This document shows positions 33,931 to 44,429 of a stretch of DNA of 64,000 bases, in pieces. The position numbers and the translations under genes are program-made. The stretch's first letter is position 1; every line of letters starts with the position of its first letter. Under the pieces are notes generated by a model. It was not told the DNA's origin. It worked only from the letters and a program-made list of their open reading frames with translations, and made no database searches. This DNA comes from Zeus faber (Eukaryota; Chordata; Actinopteri; Zeiformes; Zeidae), in the NCBI GenBank assembly GCA_960531495.1, contig CAUIJY010000075.1, positions 682,001 through 746,000 of the forward strand. The letters run 5' to 3'.

Positions 33931-35090
33931 CGCCAGACAAATCGGTTTGGAGAATAGGACACAACAGCTACGAACAAGGCATATATGAAAGAAATGTCCT
34001 GGAAAGAACTTATCAAGGAAGCATCGAAGAACACCCCCTGGCAGCAGAAATGTTCGCCCAACTACCGCCAACCCTCTGGACCACCGGCCCCTATCACGTT
34101 GGCTGCACACCACACCACAATATACACATCAAAGTGAAAGCCCACGCTGTGCCCATTTGGCAAGGTCAGTACAAGGTCAAGCCCGAGGCAGCTGCTCGAA
34201 TAGCCTCCACCATTGAAGGCCTCTTACAAGCAGGAGTTCTACGACCAGCGGATTCACCGTGGAACACACAAATTCTACCAGTACCCAAGGCTGGAGGACA
34301 CTCATGGCGCCTGGTCCACGATCTGCGACGTATCAACCAGGTGGTCCAACCCATTACTGAAAAAGTGCCCAACCCCCATGTCGCCCTGCATGCAGGCTCC
34401 CCGAGTCATCAATTTTTCACCGTCATCGACCTGGCCAACGCATTTTTTGGCCTCCCCTTGGCCAAAGAAAGTCAAGATATGTTTGCATTCACATTTAAAA
34501 AATGCTCTTAGACCTACACAAGAATGCTACGAGGATTCACATGCACGCCAACCATATTCAACGCCTGCCTGAAGGCAGATCTCAAGGAACTCCTACTCAT
34601 CCAGTATGTCGACGACATCCTCATGGACATCACCACAGTAGAAAATTGCCTCACGGCCACCAAATCCCTGCTACGGCGCATCGCAAAATGTGGCTACAAA
34701 ATCAGGAAGGAAAAAGCACAGGTCTGCCGCACAGAAGTGGTATTCCTGGGAAAAAGGATCACGGGAGATAAGAGATACATCAACCCGGAAAGACAACAGG
34801 CAATGCTCCAGTACCCTAAACCCACCACCGTGCAGCAAATGCTAGCATTCCTGGGACTCACTGGCTATAGCAGACACCACATAGCTGATTATGTGGACCA
34901 CACTGTTCCCCCACGCGAACCCATTGCGGAAGCTGGCCATCGGAACGTCAAGGCACCACTCAACTGGACCACAAGTGCGGAGGAAGCGTTCATAAGATTG
35001 AAACAACTCATGGGGAAGGCCGAACACCTATGCACCCCAGACATCTCTTCCTCGTTCCATTTGGACGTTACTGAAAAGCACGGAATTGTC
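33921..35090 (+). pseudogene. pol: Retroviral reverse transcriptase, broken
   Basis: The fingers/palm motifs are clear: VLRPADSPWNTQILPV, RLVHDLRRIN, FFTVIDLANAFFGLPL and FAFTFKK. A TAG at 34509-34511 then interrupts the frame, after which it continues in the same frame with RGFTCTPTIFNACL and the catalytic box LIQYVDDIL. FLGKRIT and AFLGLTGY follow. The catalytic Asp residues (VIDL and YVDD) are retained, so loss of function is by the nonsense change and by a frameshift near 35090 at the connection domain. Confidence 0.85.
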
Positions 35091-37215
35091 AAGCTGTGCT
35101 CTGGCAGCCTCGACACGGTGAGCGCGCGATCCTGGCTCACCACAGTTGCAAACTCGACACAGTGGAACATGGACTCTCCGGATGTGGACGACACACGGCT
35201 GCCATCGCACACGCCCTACGAGAACCGACCACATTACTTTCTACCACCCCACCATCGTGCATACCACTCATGGAGTCAAATCCTACCTCGATCAAACGGA
35301 TTTCACCTTTACCACACCAAAACACAAGATGCGCTTGCATGTCACCCTGGAAAGAGACAATGTCTTGTACACAGCCGATGGAATCAACTTGGCCGGCGGA
35401 CTACAGTATGCAGATGGCACCCATGACTGCGTACAGCTCATGAAACTGGAAGCAAAGGGCCGCACAGACTTGGATGGAACATCTGACCCCGATGCAGAAA
35501 TTGTCCTGTTTATAGATGGTTGTTGTTTCAAAGAAGAAGAGGGAAATAGAGCATCATACGCAGCCATTCAACAAATTAATGGACACCACGTCACCCTAAG
35601 AAGTGGGATGATAGAACAACCAGCATCAGCACAAAAAGCAGAACTCGACGCCTCGGTGAAAGCATTAAAAATCTCAAAAAACAAAAATGCAAACATATTC
35701 ACCGACTCAGCATACGCACACGCTGCAGCTCACGTGGATGTAGCCATATGGATGAAAAGAGGACTCCAAACGTCAGCAGGAGCCCCGGTAAAACACAAAG
35801 ACCTCATACTCGCCCTCCTGGAAGCTATACATCTCCCCCGAAAAATCCAGATCATCAAATGCAAAGGACACTCCAAAGGAAATTCAAACGCAGCCGACAC
35901 AGCAGCAAAAGAAGCAGGAGGGAACCTAAAAGAAAGCGCAGCAATGATGATTGTATTTACTGAAGACAACGCCCTCAATTTGTCAGAGGAACATCTGAAA
36001 GAAGTGCAGAAAGAAGCGAAATGGAACGAACACTCGCAGTGGCAGAAGAAAGGAGCCACATGCACCAGCGGCCTATGGAGAAGCCACGATGGGCGCCCAG
36101 TAGCACCAGCCGCACTCCTGGTCTACCTCATCAAGGATGCACATGGACAGACTCATGAAGGACCCAAAAGAACCACCAACAGGCTCAAACAGGACTGGTG
36201 GCATCCCTACCTGGAGGAAATGGTGGCCAACCATATTGCAGAATGCGTCGTCTGTCACGAGCTAAATAAGAAGACAGTCTACCAAAGACCTTTGGGAACA
36301 TTCTCAGTGCCCCCCTACCCCTTCAGAGAAATATGCATAGATTACACCGGCATGGGCAGGGACAACAGAGTACAAGGGTACAGATACCTACTCGTGATGG
36401 TAGATCGATTCTCCAAATGGGTAGAAGCAGTCCCTTGCAAAAGAGAGGATGCAGTATCTGTGATTAAATGGTTATGGAAAAAACGCATTCCTCGGTGGGG
36501 TTACCCCACAGTTATCTGCTCGGACAATGGATCTCATTTTACCAGCGATAAAAAACTCAGCCAGGTAGAACAGGCATTAGGTATCTCCCATAGATCTGGT
36601 TCAGTCTATCACCCCCAGTCAAAAGGCCTAGTTGAAAGTGCAAACCAGACGTTGAAAGAAAAAATGGCCAAGGTGCTGATAGAGACAAAACAGCAACTCA
36701 GTATGTCTCTACAGAACATCACAAAAACGACTAAACTAACGTGGGTAGATGCCCTACCCCTAGCATTAATGTCCATGCGAGACCTCTCCCCATAGTCAAA
36801 CACATCTTAGCCCACACGAGATATTAACAGGCCGCCCCATGCCAGGTCCTCACAACCTACCAGCTAAATCACCCGCTTTTGATGATTTCCAGGAAGGTTT
36901 ACCTGAATATGTCAAAGCACTAACCGCAGTATCTCGAGTTTTGTATTCACAGGTCAAGAACACTGCCCCAGACTGCCCCACACCCTGGTGGTCAGCCCCG
37001 GAGACTGGGTCCACATCAAGGTCCACAAACAGAAGTGGCCTGAGCCAAGGTGGACTGGACCTTGGGAGGTAGTGTTGGCCACCTCACATGCAGTAAAGCT
37101 CAAAAATAAAACTGGTGCTCCCTGTCACCACCTCTCCCACTGCGCCCCTGTCACCCCACCCGCAAGAACTCTCACAGAAACAAGGATCCAGCTGAAAGAC
37201 GTAAGCATTCTGTAA
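35091..37215 (+). pseudogene. pol: Retroviral RNase H and integrase, broken
   Basis: A long open stretch (to 36795) holds RNase H with [23 protein letters not shown] and NAADTAAK (D-E-D-D), then the integrase zinc finger (HGQTH ... CVVC), the catalytic core ([31 protein letters not shown]) and TAG after MSMRDLSP. Two further frames cover the rest: 36839-37000 and then 36988-37215, which holds the C-terminal DNA-binding domain (PEPRWTGPWEV ... HHLSHCAPV). All catalytic residues of both enzymes are visible, so this half decayed less than gag. Frame breaks are at ~35090, ~36796 and ~36990. Confidence 0.87.
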
Positions 37216-37235
37216 TTAACCATGTAAAAAAAAAA

Positions 37236-37260
37236 TAATATTTTTTTTGTTTACCCTAGG
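37236..37260 (+). promoter_or_regulatory. Candidate env splice acceptor
   Basis: A T-rich tract (ATTTTTTTTGTTTACC) ends in CTAG|GAG at ~37259, directly before the env remnant and after the integrase stop. It pairs logically with the donor at 29700. Confidence 0.55.
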
Positions 37261-37809
37261 AGAAGTCCTGGACCCTACACAGTATACATATTCTTACCAA
37301 GTGGGACCCCAATTATCGTATGACCAGTATATGACAAAGGTCAAAGAGTGGGGCCGAATGAAAGAAACAGTTCTTGTCATTTATGCCTATGAAGGACAAA
37401 TCCTGGCATTCAATGTTGATTTCTGTTCCATAATAAAGTGTGATTCCACCGGGTAGGAGCAGTACCAGTGGAATGAGAAATATGCGTGGTCCACCAACCC
37501 TAGACTAACAAGTGACTGGTGGCTGGACGAGGTTTAAGGTACCCATATTGATTGTGGGGCATGGAGTAATGTGCTTATAAACACAGGAACCAGTAGGAGG
37601 AATTGCTACTCCACTCACGGAGCGTAGAACTAAAAGAAAATGCAGGAATGGATGATCACATCACTGGTTGGTTGGACTCTATGTTTTCCAAATGAAAAGG
37701 CCTCATTTTATCATGCATAATCAACGTTGCTATCATTGCTGCTCTGTTAATTGTATGTGGATGTTGTTGTATACCATGCATTTGTACTCTAGTGAAAAAT
37801 GCATCATGA
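37247..37809 (+). pseudogene. env: Retroviral env remnant, mostly deleted
   Basis: A short surface-unit fragment (37247-37456) reads VLDPTQYTYSYQVGPQ and ends at TAG; the frame then continues degenerate to ~37610. It jumps to the end of the transmembrane subunit: a heptad-like stretch (MDDHITGWLDSMFSK), a TGA at 37693, then the membrane helix and Cys cluster IAALLIVCGCCCIPCICTLV, with a stop at 37807. Most of the surface unit, the furin site, the fusion peptide and the CX6CC region are absent. The GCCCIPC tail is typical of fish epsilon/gamma-like Env. Non-functional. Confidence 0.72.
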
Positions 37810-37956
37810 CTGCGTTGGGAAAACCAGAAATACAAGCGTACATGGCATTGAGACAGAAGGAATGTGGCGACACCTATGTTGCTATAGGTATGGGCCTCCT
37901 TTCCCCAGCACCAGGACCCCGACATCCTCATCCACGATAACTGCATCTAGTTGATC

Positions 37957-38660
37957 ATTTTGACACGCCCATGTATAGGACCCATAGAATATTAAATGCC
38001 ACACTGGGACTGAAGAGTGTGCAAAGTTTTGCAATAATTTTGTAGTTTCTCAAGGCCCCAAAAGTCACGTAAACTGTTTTTTTTAACATAAAATTCAACG
38101 CGTTGCCACACCCGCATCGTGACGAAAAAAAAATGTTTTAATAACTTTTAATCCCCAATGAGTCTCAATCCAAAAAATCCCCCAGGAGAAGTTCACGAAA
38201 GTACAAAGCATAAAAAGTGGATAAAATATTACAAAAACACAGCTTTTTTTGGAACACGAAATCCAACGCTTTGCCACGGCCACATCGTGTGACAATTATT
38301 ATTTTTTTTAATATCTTTTAATCGTGAAGGTGTCTTGTAGACACTCGCCAAGTTTGAAGCCAGATAAATGGCCTCGGAGGAGTTTACGAAAGTACAAAGT
38401 GAGAAAATGAACGGAAAGTGACTAAAATTACACATTTAATCCAAGAAGTTACAAAAGTGTCCCGAATTTTGTTAATTTCATGGTAAAAAGTGAATAGGTT
38501 TGATGTTTTGAAATTTTCAACAGGGTGTGTCGGGCCATTTTGCCACGCCCATGCAGGCAACTCATACAATATCAATTGCCACACTGGGACTAACAAGTGC
38601 GCAAAGTTTCGTGAATTAGTATCTTTGGAACATGAAATTTTACGTGTTGCCACGCCACCC
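37957..38660 (+). repeat. Dispersed repeat R1, copy 2
   Basis: Same family as 28326-29012 with shared pieces GCCACACTGGGACTGA, TAGACACTCGCCAAGTTTGAA and AGGAGTTTACGAAAGTACAAA. It directly follows the env remnant, so the 3' end of the provirus was lost or replaced here. Confidence 0.75.
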
Positions 38661-38682
38661 TAGAAAATAAAATAATAATTTT

Positions 38683-39090
38683 CTGACCTATTCACCTTTT
38701 TCCACGTAAACTCCCAAAATTCGGTACACATTTGTAACCTCTCTAGACTTGGAAAAAATATATATTTCCGCCATGACGGAAACCCAACAGGAAGTCGGCC
38801 ATTTTGAATTTTCCTGACTTTTTAGTCATATTTATGCTTTGTACTTTCGCGAAACTCCTCCTTGGCGATTTATCGGATCGACTTCAAACTTGACGAGTGT
38901 CTACAAGACACCTTCACAGCTAAAACTTATTAAAATACATATATATTTTGGCACACGGTGTGGGCGTGGCAACACGTACAATTTCATGTTCCAAAAGATA
39001 CTTGGAAATTCACAAATCTTTGCACACTCGTCAGTCCCAGTGTGTCATTTGATATTCTAGTGGTGCCATGCATGGGCGTGTCAAATAGGC
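38683..39090 (-). repeat. Dispersed repeat R1, copy 3, inverted
   Basis: The reverse complement of copy 1: GAAGTCGGCCATTTTG, ACGAGTGTCTACAAGACACC and GTGTGGGCGTGGCAACACGT appear in that order. Copies 2 and 3 abut head to head near 38670; copies 1 and 3 flank the provirus in opposite orientation. Confidence 0.8.
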
Positions 39091-39274
39091 CGCCTATTAT
39101 CTCCTACATATTAGACATTGTGATAATATTATTCTGTTGTTACACGAGTGTGCATACATTCATTTTTGTACTGAGCCTGTAGTCTGCTATTCAACTATTT
39201 AACGCCCATTTAACAATCTTGGACCTATACCAAACAATGTTGTCAAAATGTGTCTCTCACCCAAGTGTTTAAGT

Positions 39275-39516
39275 CTATGTGCCCAGGTCAAAGCAGCCCT
39301 ACCCGTCCCACTTGAAGGACCTCTACACGGTCGCTGACCAGGTGAATGGGTGGTGATCGCGACTTACAGAGGAAAAGCTGGAACTCTGCCAGATTCCTAG
39401 GACCTTTCCAGCAGGGTTAGGGACCCGCACCACTGCAGCAGCAGTTAAGGTGGTAGAACGACCAATATGGATACACGTATCTCATCGCAAGAAAGTTCCT
39501 ACTCCCCTCTAGGTAC
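39275..39516 (+). pseudogene. pol: Integrase C-terminal fragment of a second retrovirus
   Basis: Degenerate translation gives PGEWVVIATYRG, a break, then AAAVKVVERPIWIHVSH and KKVPTPL. This matches the integrase C-terminal pattern G-D-W-V ... T-A-V-K-V ... W-I-H-x-S-H-x-K of epsilon/gamma-like viruses. The main provirus already has its own C-terminus at 36988-37215, so this is a separate element, plausibly the body of the outer provirus whose LTR lies at 25476. Confidence 0.62.
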
Positions 39517-39944
39517 TCGTTGAGGAGACAACGTGAGTGTACGCTGAACGCTGCTCACCCTGCAACTGCGATGGAACCACTTCAACCATACCTACATAGG
39601 CTACTTGGGTTACTGCCATTCCCCTTACCACAGCCGAAGAAATGTGTGTTTTGGAAGCAGTTATCGAAGGGGCTTTCTACACCAACATTGGCGCCCCACA
39701 GACGGCTCCACCGCTGGACTTCTGCTCCACATTTGATTACACCTGGCCACTTCCCACCTTGTTATATGGTCATCATTTTCCTTGGCCCCTCCATCAAAAG
39801 GACACAGATAAAACAATATCTCTGTATAAATGTATTGTACTCAATTTATACATCATTTTCTGATCCCTTTGCCTCAATTATATTATACTTAAGCATTATT
39901 GCATTTTCCTTTTGTATCATTCCACTGGGAACAACAGAAGGGAG
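39517..39944 (+). other. Degenerate tail of outer provirus, ending in a purine tract
   Basis: After the integrase fragment comes an open but unrecognised segment (39520-39960 in one frame, with a hydrophobic C-terminal part that could be env-derived). AACAGAAGGGAG directly precedes the LTR-like TGTGAGAG, the expected position of a polypurine tract. Env identity is not demonstrable. Confidence 0.4.
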
Positions 39945-39985
39945 TGTGAGAGAAAAATGATGATCAATGTTAATGAATGATATAA
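39945..39985 (+). repeat. Truncated 3' LTR start
   Basis: TGTGAGAGAAAAATG followed by ATGATCAA and TGAATGA aligns with the first ~35 bases of the LTR at 25476, allowing a three-base gap. Similarity then fades, so the rest of the LTR is deleted or strongly diverged. Confidence 0.5.
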
Positions 39986-40199
39986 TTCTACCACCAAGTG
40001 ATGTCTGAATGCTGAGGCATATGTTTGTTTGGTGACGCCCGACTCTTTCACAGGAGATCTTACATTCCTGTATATCACTGTCACGAAAGTTTTAGTCGTT
40101 ATCTCAGTTTTTCTAGATCGTAAAAGGACCATTTGTGTAAACACTCAACGTATGCTTTCCCGGCACTGAAAGTGTTCTACGTTTTTCTTTGTTAAAAAA
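39986..40199. other. Unrecognised AT-rich stretch
   Basis: No reading frame or repeat is identified. It may include diverged 3' LTR sequence. Confidence 0.35.
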
Positions 40200-40452
40200 T
40201 GTTCTCAGCTATCACCTGTTCCGCTGATAGAAGTGACATCAATTGTTCCCATGACAGAACTGCTAGCGTCAAGCTCTGCTGCAACATCAGAAAACACTGT
40301 AGCACTCTCCATATCAGGATAATAAGGAGCAGCATCACTCTGACCTTTGACAAATGTTTGAGAGCGCTGCTATTCCTTCACAAGAACTGGCACATCACTG
40401 GCAGGTGTGGCTTTGAAGACACCTCCACAACGGTTGGTGCTGCCTTCCCCTA
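40200..40452 (-). pseudogene. Possible decayed exon
   Basis: On the minus strand a T-rich tract ending in TTTTTTTTAG precedes a stretch that reads VFKATPASDVPVLVKE, a TAG, then KGQSDAAPYYPDMESATVFS and AAELDASSSVMGT before a stop. Its Ser/Asp/Ala-rich composition and splice-acceptor-like edge resemble an exon more than random sequence. It has an internal stop and no recognised domain. It could equally be an open frame of an old repeat. Confidence 0.25.
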
Positions 40453-40854
40453 AAAAAAAGCAAGAGAATGGAATGCATGGACAAAATAAAACTAAAATGA
40501 AGTACTACTATCAAAAATGTCATTGAAAAAAGAAGAAAAACAACGAACAAAGCAAACCTGCTCCGTTCCCAGTGTCCTCTTGGAGGCAGTAGCTTTCTGC
40601 CAATGTCCCACCGTGGCTTTCCCATGTAAGCAAAGCAAAATTTTCTTGATATAAAATTGATATACAATTGTTGATATAAAAACAATATAAAATTCTCCAC
40701 ACTGGACAGCGCTAGAAAGATGCGATGGAACAAGTTGATAACGGGATGGATCATTCCGGCGACGCTACTGGTGTTGTGTCCACCTGTGAAATCATAGAGC
40801 AAAATGTCGATTTAAGACAATGTCTTGACAAAAGGCCAACTAAAAGCACTAACT

Positions 40855-40886
40855 ACTAAACTAAACTAAACTAAACTAAACTACTA
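40855..40886. repeat. (AAACT)n microsatellite
   Basis: Consecutive AAACT pentamers (about five) are flanked by ACTACTAA variants. Confidence 0.85.
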
Positions 40887-41033
40887 ACTAAAAAGAGAAT
40901 AAAAAAACCAACAAACTGCAGAAAATCTCCTGGATACAAAACAATAGAGGACGGTTGAGGGGAGCCGACAGCAGAATCAACTGTAGCCCGGAGCGCTCAC
41001 TGGTAAGTTGTTCAGTTAATTAAAGTGTGTTAG

Positions 41034-41035
<2 letters not shown>

Positions 41036-41067
<32 letters not shown>
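41036..41067. repeat. (TG)n microsatellite
   Basis: An uninterrupted TG dinucleotide run of about 15 repeats. Confidence 0.9.
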
Positions 41068-41069
<2 letters not shown>

Positions 41070-42603
41070 ATGTCCATATGTTTCATAACAAACATATTAA
41101 AATTGTTTAATGAAAATCGGTACACTTTGAGTGAATATCAGAGACTATCACAGTTTCCAGAGGGTCTTACCCCAACAATAACAGTGTGCAACCGATTATC
41201 TTTCTGCCCCTTCCAACCAGTCTCCACTCAAAAGGGTTAGGTGAAGGATGAGGCACGATGAGCTCTCCCTTCACAACCACTTTTGGAGAGAATGTTGGAA
41301 GTGACCTGCCGGGAGAAACCTTTGACTTTCGTGCTGTTGGCGGCGCTGTTGTCTCCAGTTGGCGATAAGCAGCATTTCACAGCAATGTCACAGGGCCATG
41401 GTTTCACAACATAGCAAAGTTATTCATAAAATAGCCATCACGTGACATGACAACAAATTGTACAATTGTACTTACACCATCTCTGCTTCACAGCTCTGGG
41501 TGGTTCAATGGGAAGTGGTTGGCTGCAGAAAAGTACTTGATGCCTTAAAACAACGATTAGGACGAATAGAAATATGCATACATAGATGTCAACTTTGTTC
41601 ATTAGAAATATTTATTGAATTGGTTTGTCTAAAAATATATACTCCGTTATACATTTAACTGTACTAAAATTAAAATATGCTTCCCATGCATGCCGCCACA
41701 GGATGGTATTCCTCACGGAGCAAATAGTCAGACGCGGAAGGAAGTCCAGGACAAACACCTATACAAACACACAAAAAAAAAAAGGTGTTTATTACAGTAC
41801 ATTTGTTTTCAAAATGTAAAATATGTTCTGCAGAGCTCACAAAGCAAAAGTATTAATAGTACCAATACTACCAAAAATGTACTAAACATGAAGCGTAGCT
41901 TTGGCCAGCGACTGCAGACACTGACCAGGAGGCTGCGAAAGTCTACTGCTGCCTCGTCGATGGTCCTGCTGGCCGTCAAGTCGCTGCTAGGGGCTACAAC
42001 ACAAACTGCGTCAGGTCTCCGAGACAAAAAAGCATTCAGTACCTCGGTCCCCTGGCATCTTCACAAATCCATCCACAATGCTCCGTAGATGGGAGTCACC
42101 AACAAGAAGTACAAACTAGAAACATAGAAAGTCTTTTTTTTTCATGAAAATCACAACTTTTGTCTTCAAGTATTGTTCATAAATAATCAAACAAAAATAC
42201 CTTCTTATCTGGAGACTCTGCTGTAATGACCAGCTTGTGGCTTCGTCCAGTCACGGTGGAAATTGGCTACAGGCGCACTTTCTGGTGATCACCTGTTTCT
42301 TAACAGACAAAAACCCAAAATAAATACTACTGACTTTCCACGAGGCTTCTAAAAGTGTTGAGGCACAATAGATAAATAAGAACAGCACAAGACACTAATT
42401 CGACAATAACATTTTGAAATGGCTCCATAACTTAGAAACTGATCATTTTCTAGAACAAGTGTACTGCAATTTAAAGCATTCAAAAACCTTACTGCTGGCT
42501 GTAAAGGTGAAACTATTTTTTCTATTGATTGGTCTATAGACCATCATATCGGTTAGTCAATTAACTCTACAAGTACCAGCAGAATGTAGAGAAATAGCTG
42601 TTG

Positions 42604-42682
42604 CTTGAATGTTATTCTCCCTTGTAAGTCGCTTTGGATAAAAGCATCTGCTTAATGACTAAATGTAAATGTAAATGTAAAT
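42604..42682 (+). mobile_element. L2-type LINE 3' tail or derived SINE
   Basis: TGAATGTTATTCTCCCTTG, GTCGCTTTGGATAAAAGC and a tail of AAATGTAAATGTAAATG match the 3' end of the LINE at 60263-60337 almost base for base. Only ~80 bp are present, so this is a strongly 5'-truncated LINE copy or a SINE that borrows the LINE tail. Confidence 0.85.
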
Positions 42683-43059
42683 AACAAGAATATAAACAAT
42701 TAACAAAATGCGGACAAATAATAGACAGGAATACGAAGGTACGCCCCCCATTGCATGCTGGGGTTTTCACGTGGCATACCCCATGCTAACGCGTCCTTGT
42801 GTCTCGTAAAACGTTGAGTGTTGAGTACATAAATCACGGATCATTTTTTGATGATACAAAAACTACTTTAAAAAATGATAACCCTCAAAAAGATTTTAGA
42901 CCTGAATTTTTGAGCCTCATGGGAACCCCACCTGACTTTTTGATTACACAGGGGACCCACCATGTTATGGTCTATTGACATGCAAACTTTGACACTGAAC
43001 ACTTTTTTTAATCAATAGGTCAGATTCTGATTGAAAAATATAAACCTTCCAAAAGTACA

Positions 43060-43424
43060 ATTATTAATTTGAAAGGATATACAACCAATTTAAGAAATCA
43101 GGCCTCAGGCCAACACCACTTAAACATATCAAAAATTGGAAAGTAAAGATTATTTTTCTACCTAGGCACGCTGTAAGTAAATGTAGTAAATTTGAGCATA
43201 TTATGCAGATCATTTTCGACTTAAATACCGGTTCATCAATTGATTTCCAGATAAGTATGACAAATACCACATATACTTTAAAAGAGAGCACAGAATCAAT
43301 TGTTATTGAATTTGATGGTTTTGACAGTATAATATTTTCTTCCAAACTTAATCGAACGGGGAATAAACCTACACCCACTGTACAAAAGGTAGATAAAAAA
43401 TTACAATTATTTATTATAAAATAA
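43060..43424 (+). CDS. Short hypothetical open frame
   Basis: A ~120-codon stretch without stops in AT-rich DNA, with its first ATG at 43203 (72 residues). It reads IIFDLNTGSSIDFQIS, ESIVIEFDGFDSIIF and VQKVDKKLQLFIIK and ends in TAA. Composition is protein-like (balanced charge, alternating hydrophobics), but no domain is recognised. The opposite strand is open over the same span, so openness alone is weak evidence. It could be an exon (a T-rich tract with CCTAG lies near 43165) or chance. Confidence 0.2.
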
Positions 43425-43554
43425 AAAGGAGCAGATGGCACAAGAAAACAAACAAGGGCTCACACAGGGCTTAGTAAGTCTCCTGATATGCTTTGTAACA
43501 AAGAAAAAGTGCAATGTATTCACGCGGGGGAAGAGTAGTATGGTGGTAAACCCT

Positions 43555-44057
43555 GACCTTTGGCCTTTGCCTGCACCTAACTATCCATTTTCAATTAATC
43601 TGCTGATAAAAACCTACCCTACGGTGGTCGGCAGGAAAACTCACTGCAAATAGACAAAACACAAGCAAATTCAGAAAACATCATCATCAATTTGACAACA
43701 CAGGCAAGAGATGCAAAACAATGGAAACATTTGCACAGAAACAAACTTAAAAGCAATTCACCACGGACACTTCATTTGGGGAATATATCAGATATGATAC
43801 ACAAACATTTCTTGATGTTTTTATTTTAAGTTTGTTCCTTCGTGAACTTTTCCATTGTGTTGTTGCCTGTGTTGTCAAATTGATGATGACATTTTCTAAA
43901 TTTGCTTGCGTTTTGTCTATTTACATGTATTTTCTTTAGTTGTAGAGTTTTCCCGTTGGCCACCGTAGAGTCAGTTGTTATCAGCAGATGAATTGACTTG
44001 CGGCCTTTGACTGCACCTAACTACTAATTATCAATGTTTTCGCCTGATAAAATCAAT
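43555..44057. repeat. Direct repeat pair bracketing a fold-back element
   Basis: GGCCTTTGCCTGCACCTAAC with CTGATAAAA (43562-43612) recurs as GGCCTTTGACTGCACCTAAC with CTGATAAAA (44003-44052). The pair brackets the fold-back element at 43619-43968. The duplicated segments are ~50 bp, too long for a simple target duplication. Confidence 0.6.
43619..43968. mobile_element. Fold-back / MITE-like element (350 bp)
   Basis: CTACGGTGG at the left end and CCACCGTAG at the right are inverted ends. Inside, long arms pair: AGACAAAACACAAGCAAAT ... CATCATCAATTTGACAAC on the left against GTTGTCAAATTGATGATG ... ATTTGCTTGCGTTTTGTCT on the right. The arms are ~130 bp with small mismatches around a short AT-rich loop. 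It has no coding capacity; a non-autonomous DNA transposon is most likely. Superfamily not assigned. Confidence 0.75.
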
Positions 44058-44202
44058 AACTAGTTGAACTCCAGTGTATACCTGGGTACTCAGGATGCCA
44101 ACGAACAACACAAACATCATCAAAAATGAAGTTGCATCAAATGAACCAACATTTTTGAGCAACGTGAACCAACATGTTTGAGCAAATGCTTTAACAACTC
44201 TA

Positions 44203-44426
44203 TTAATAAATTCTTCTCGCACTTTCGCATTGGATGGCAGTGATACGATTTTTTACATAGTACTTCAATGCAGTCCAGCTTCGCTGGTTTAGAGCTTCAG
44301 GTGAAGCTCTAATACATGCATCACACTCAGTCCTTCCCGGCACTTTACCACTTTCAATGAAAGCCTTCAGGTTCTTTTCCACCGCATGGACCTCCTCAGG
44401 TAACCACCTCCTTCTCTCAGAGATTT
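44203..44426 (-). CDS. Candidate terminal exon, SANT/Myb-like protein
   Basis: On the minus strand a pyrimidine tract ending TTCTATCTTAG (acceptor at 44427-44428) precedes an open stretch ending in TAA at 44203. It reads RRRWLPEEVHAVEKNLKAFI, then PGRTECDACIRASPEAL, then RSWTALKYYVKNRIT. The W-x-x-E-E-V-x-A-V start, C-x2-C pair and final K-x-Y-V-K-N-R-I helix recall a terminal domain seen in multicopy teleost uncharacterised proteins. No upstream exon was found to 46.9 kb. This may be a real last exon of a split gene or a gene relic. Confidence 0.45.
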
Positions 44427-44429
44427 CTA

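Larger units (their letters stand above)
29266..37950 (+). mobile_element. Decayed epsilon/gamma-like endogenous retrovirus
   Basis: The order is a U3/R/U5-like region, primer site, splice donor, long leader, gag with one CCHC knuckle, UAG stop, pro, pol (RT, RNase H, integrase), env splice acceptor and an env remnant. Gag and pro-pol share one frame across a UAG stop. The coding regions have many stops and frameshifts, and no 3' LTR is found; R1 repeat abuts the env remnant. Fish retroviral relics with this architecture group with epsilon/gamma-like viruses; this is inference from gene order and motifs. The copy cannot express functional proteins. Confidence 0.85.
40453..43059. other. Low-copy-looking DNA, no confident gene
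   Basis: On the minus strand, MGKPRWDIGRKLLPPRGHW (40626 downward) ends at a GT donor-like GGAGCAG|GTTTGC near 40556, and a Leu/Ser-rich stretch lies at 42000-41880; either could be exon remains. Otherwise the stretch holds simple repeats, an L2 tail (42604) and AT-rich sequence. No continuous gene model can be built. Confidence 0.35.

Noticed and set aside
39642-39863. Env gene of the outer provirus
   Set aside because: Frames are open but no Env motif (furin site, fusion peptide, CX6CC) is visible; kept only as unassigned tail.
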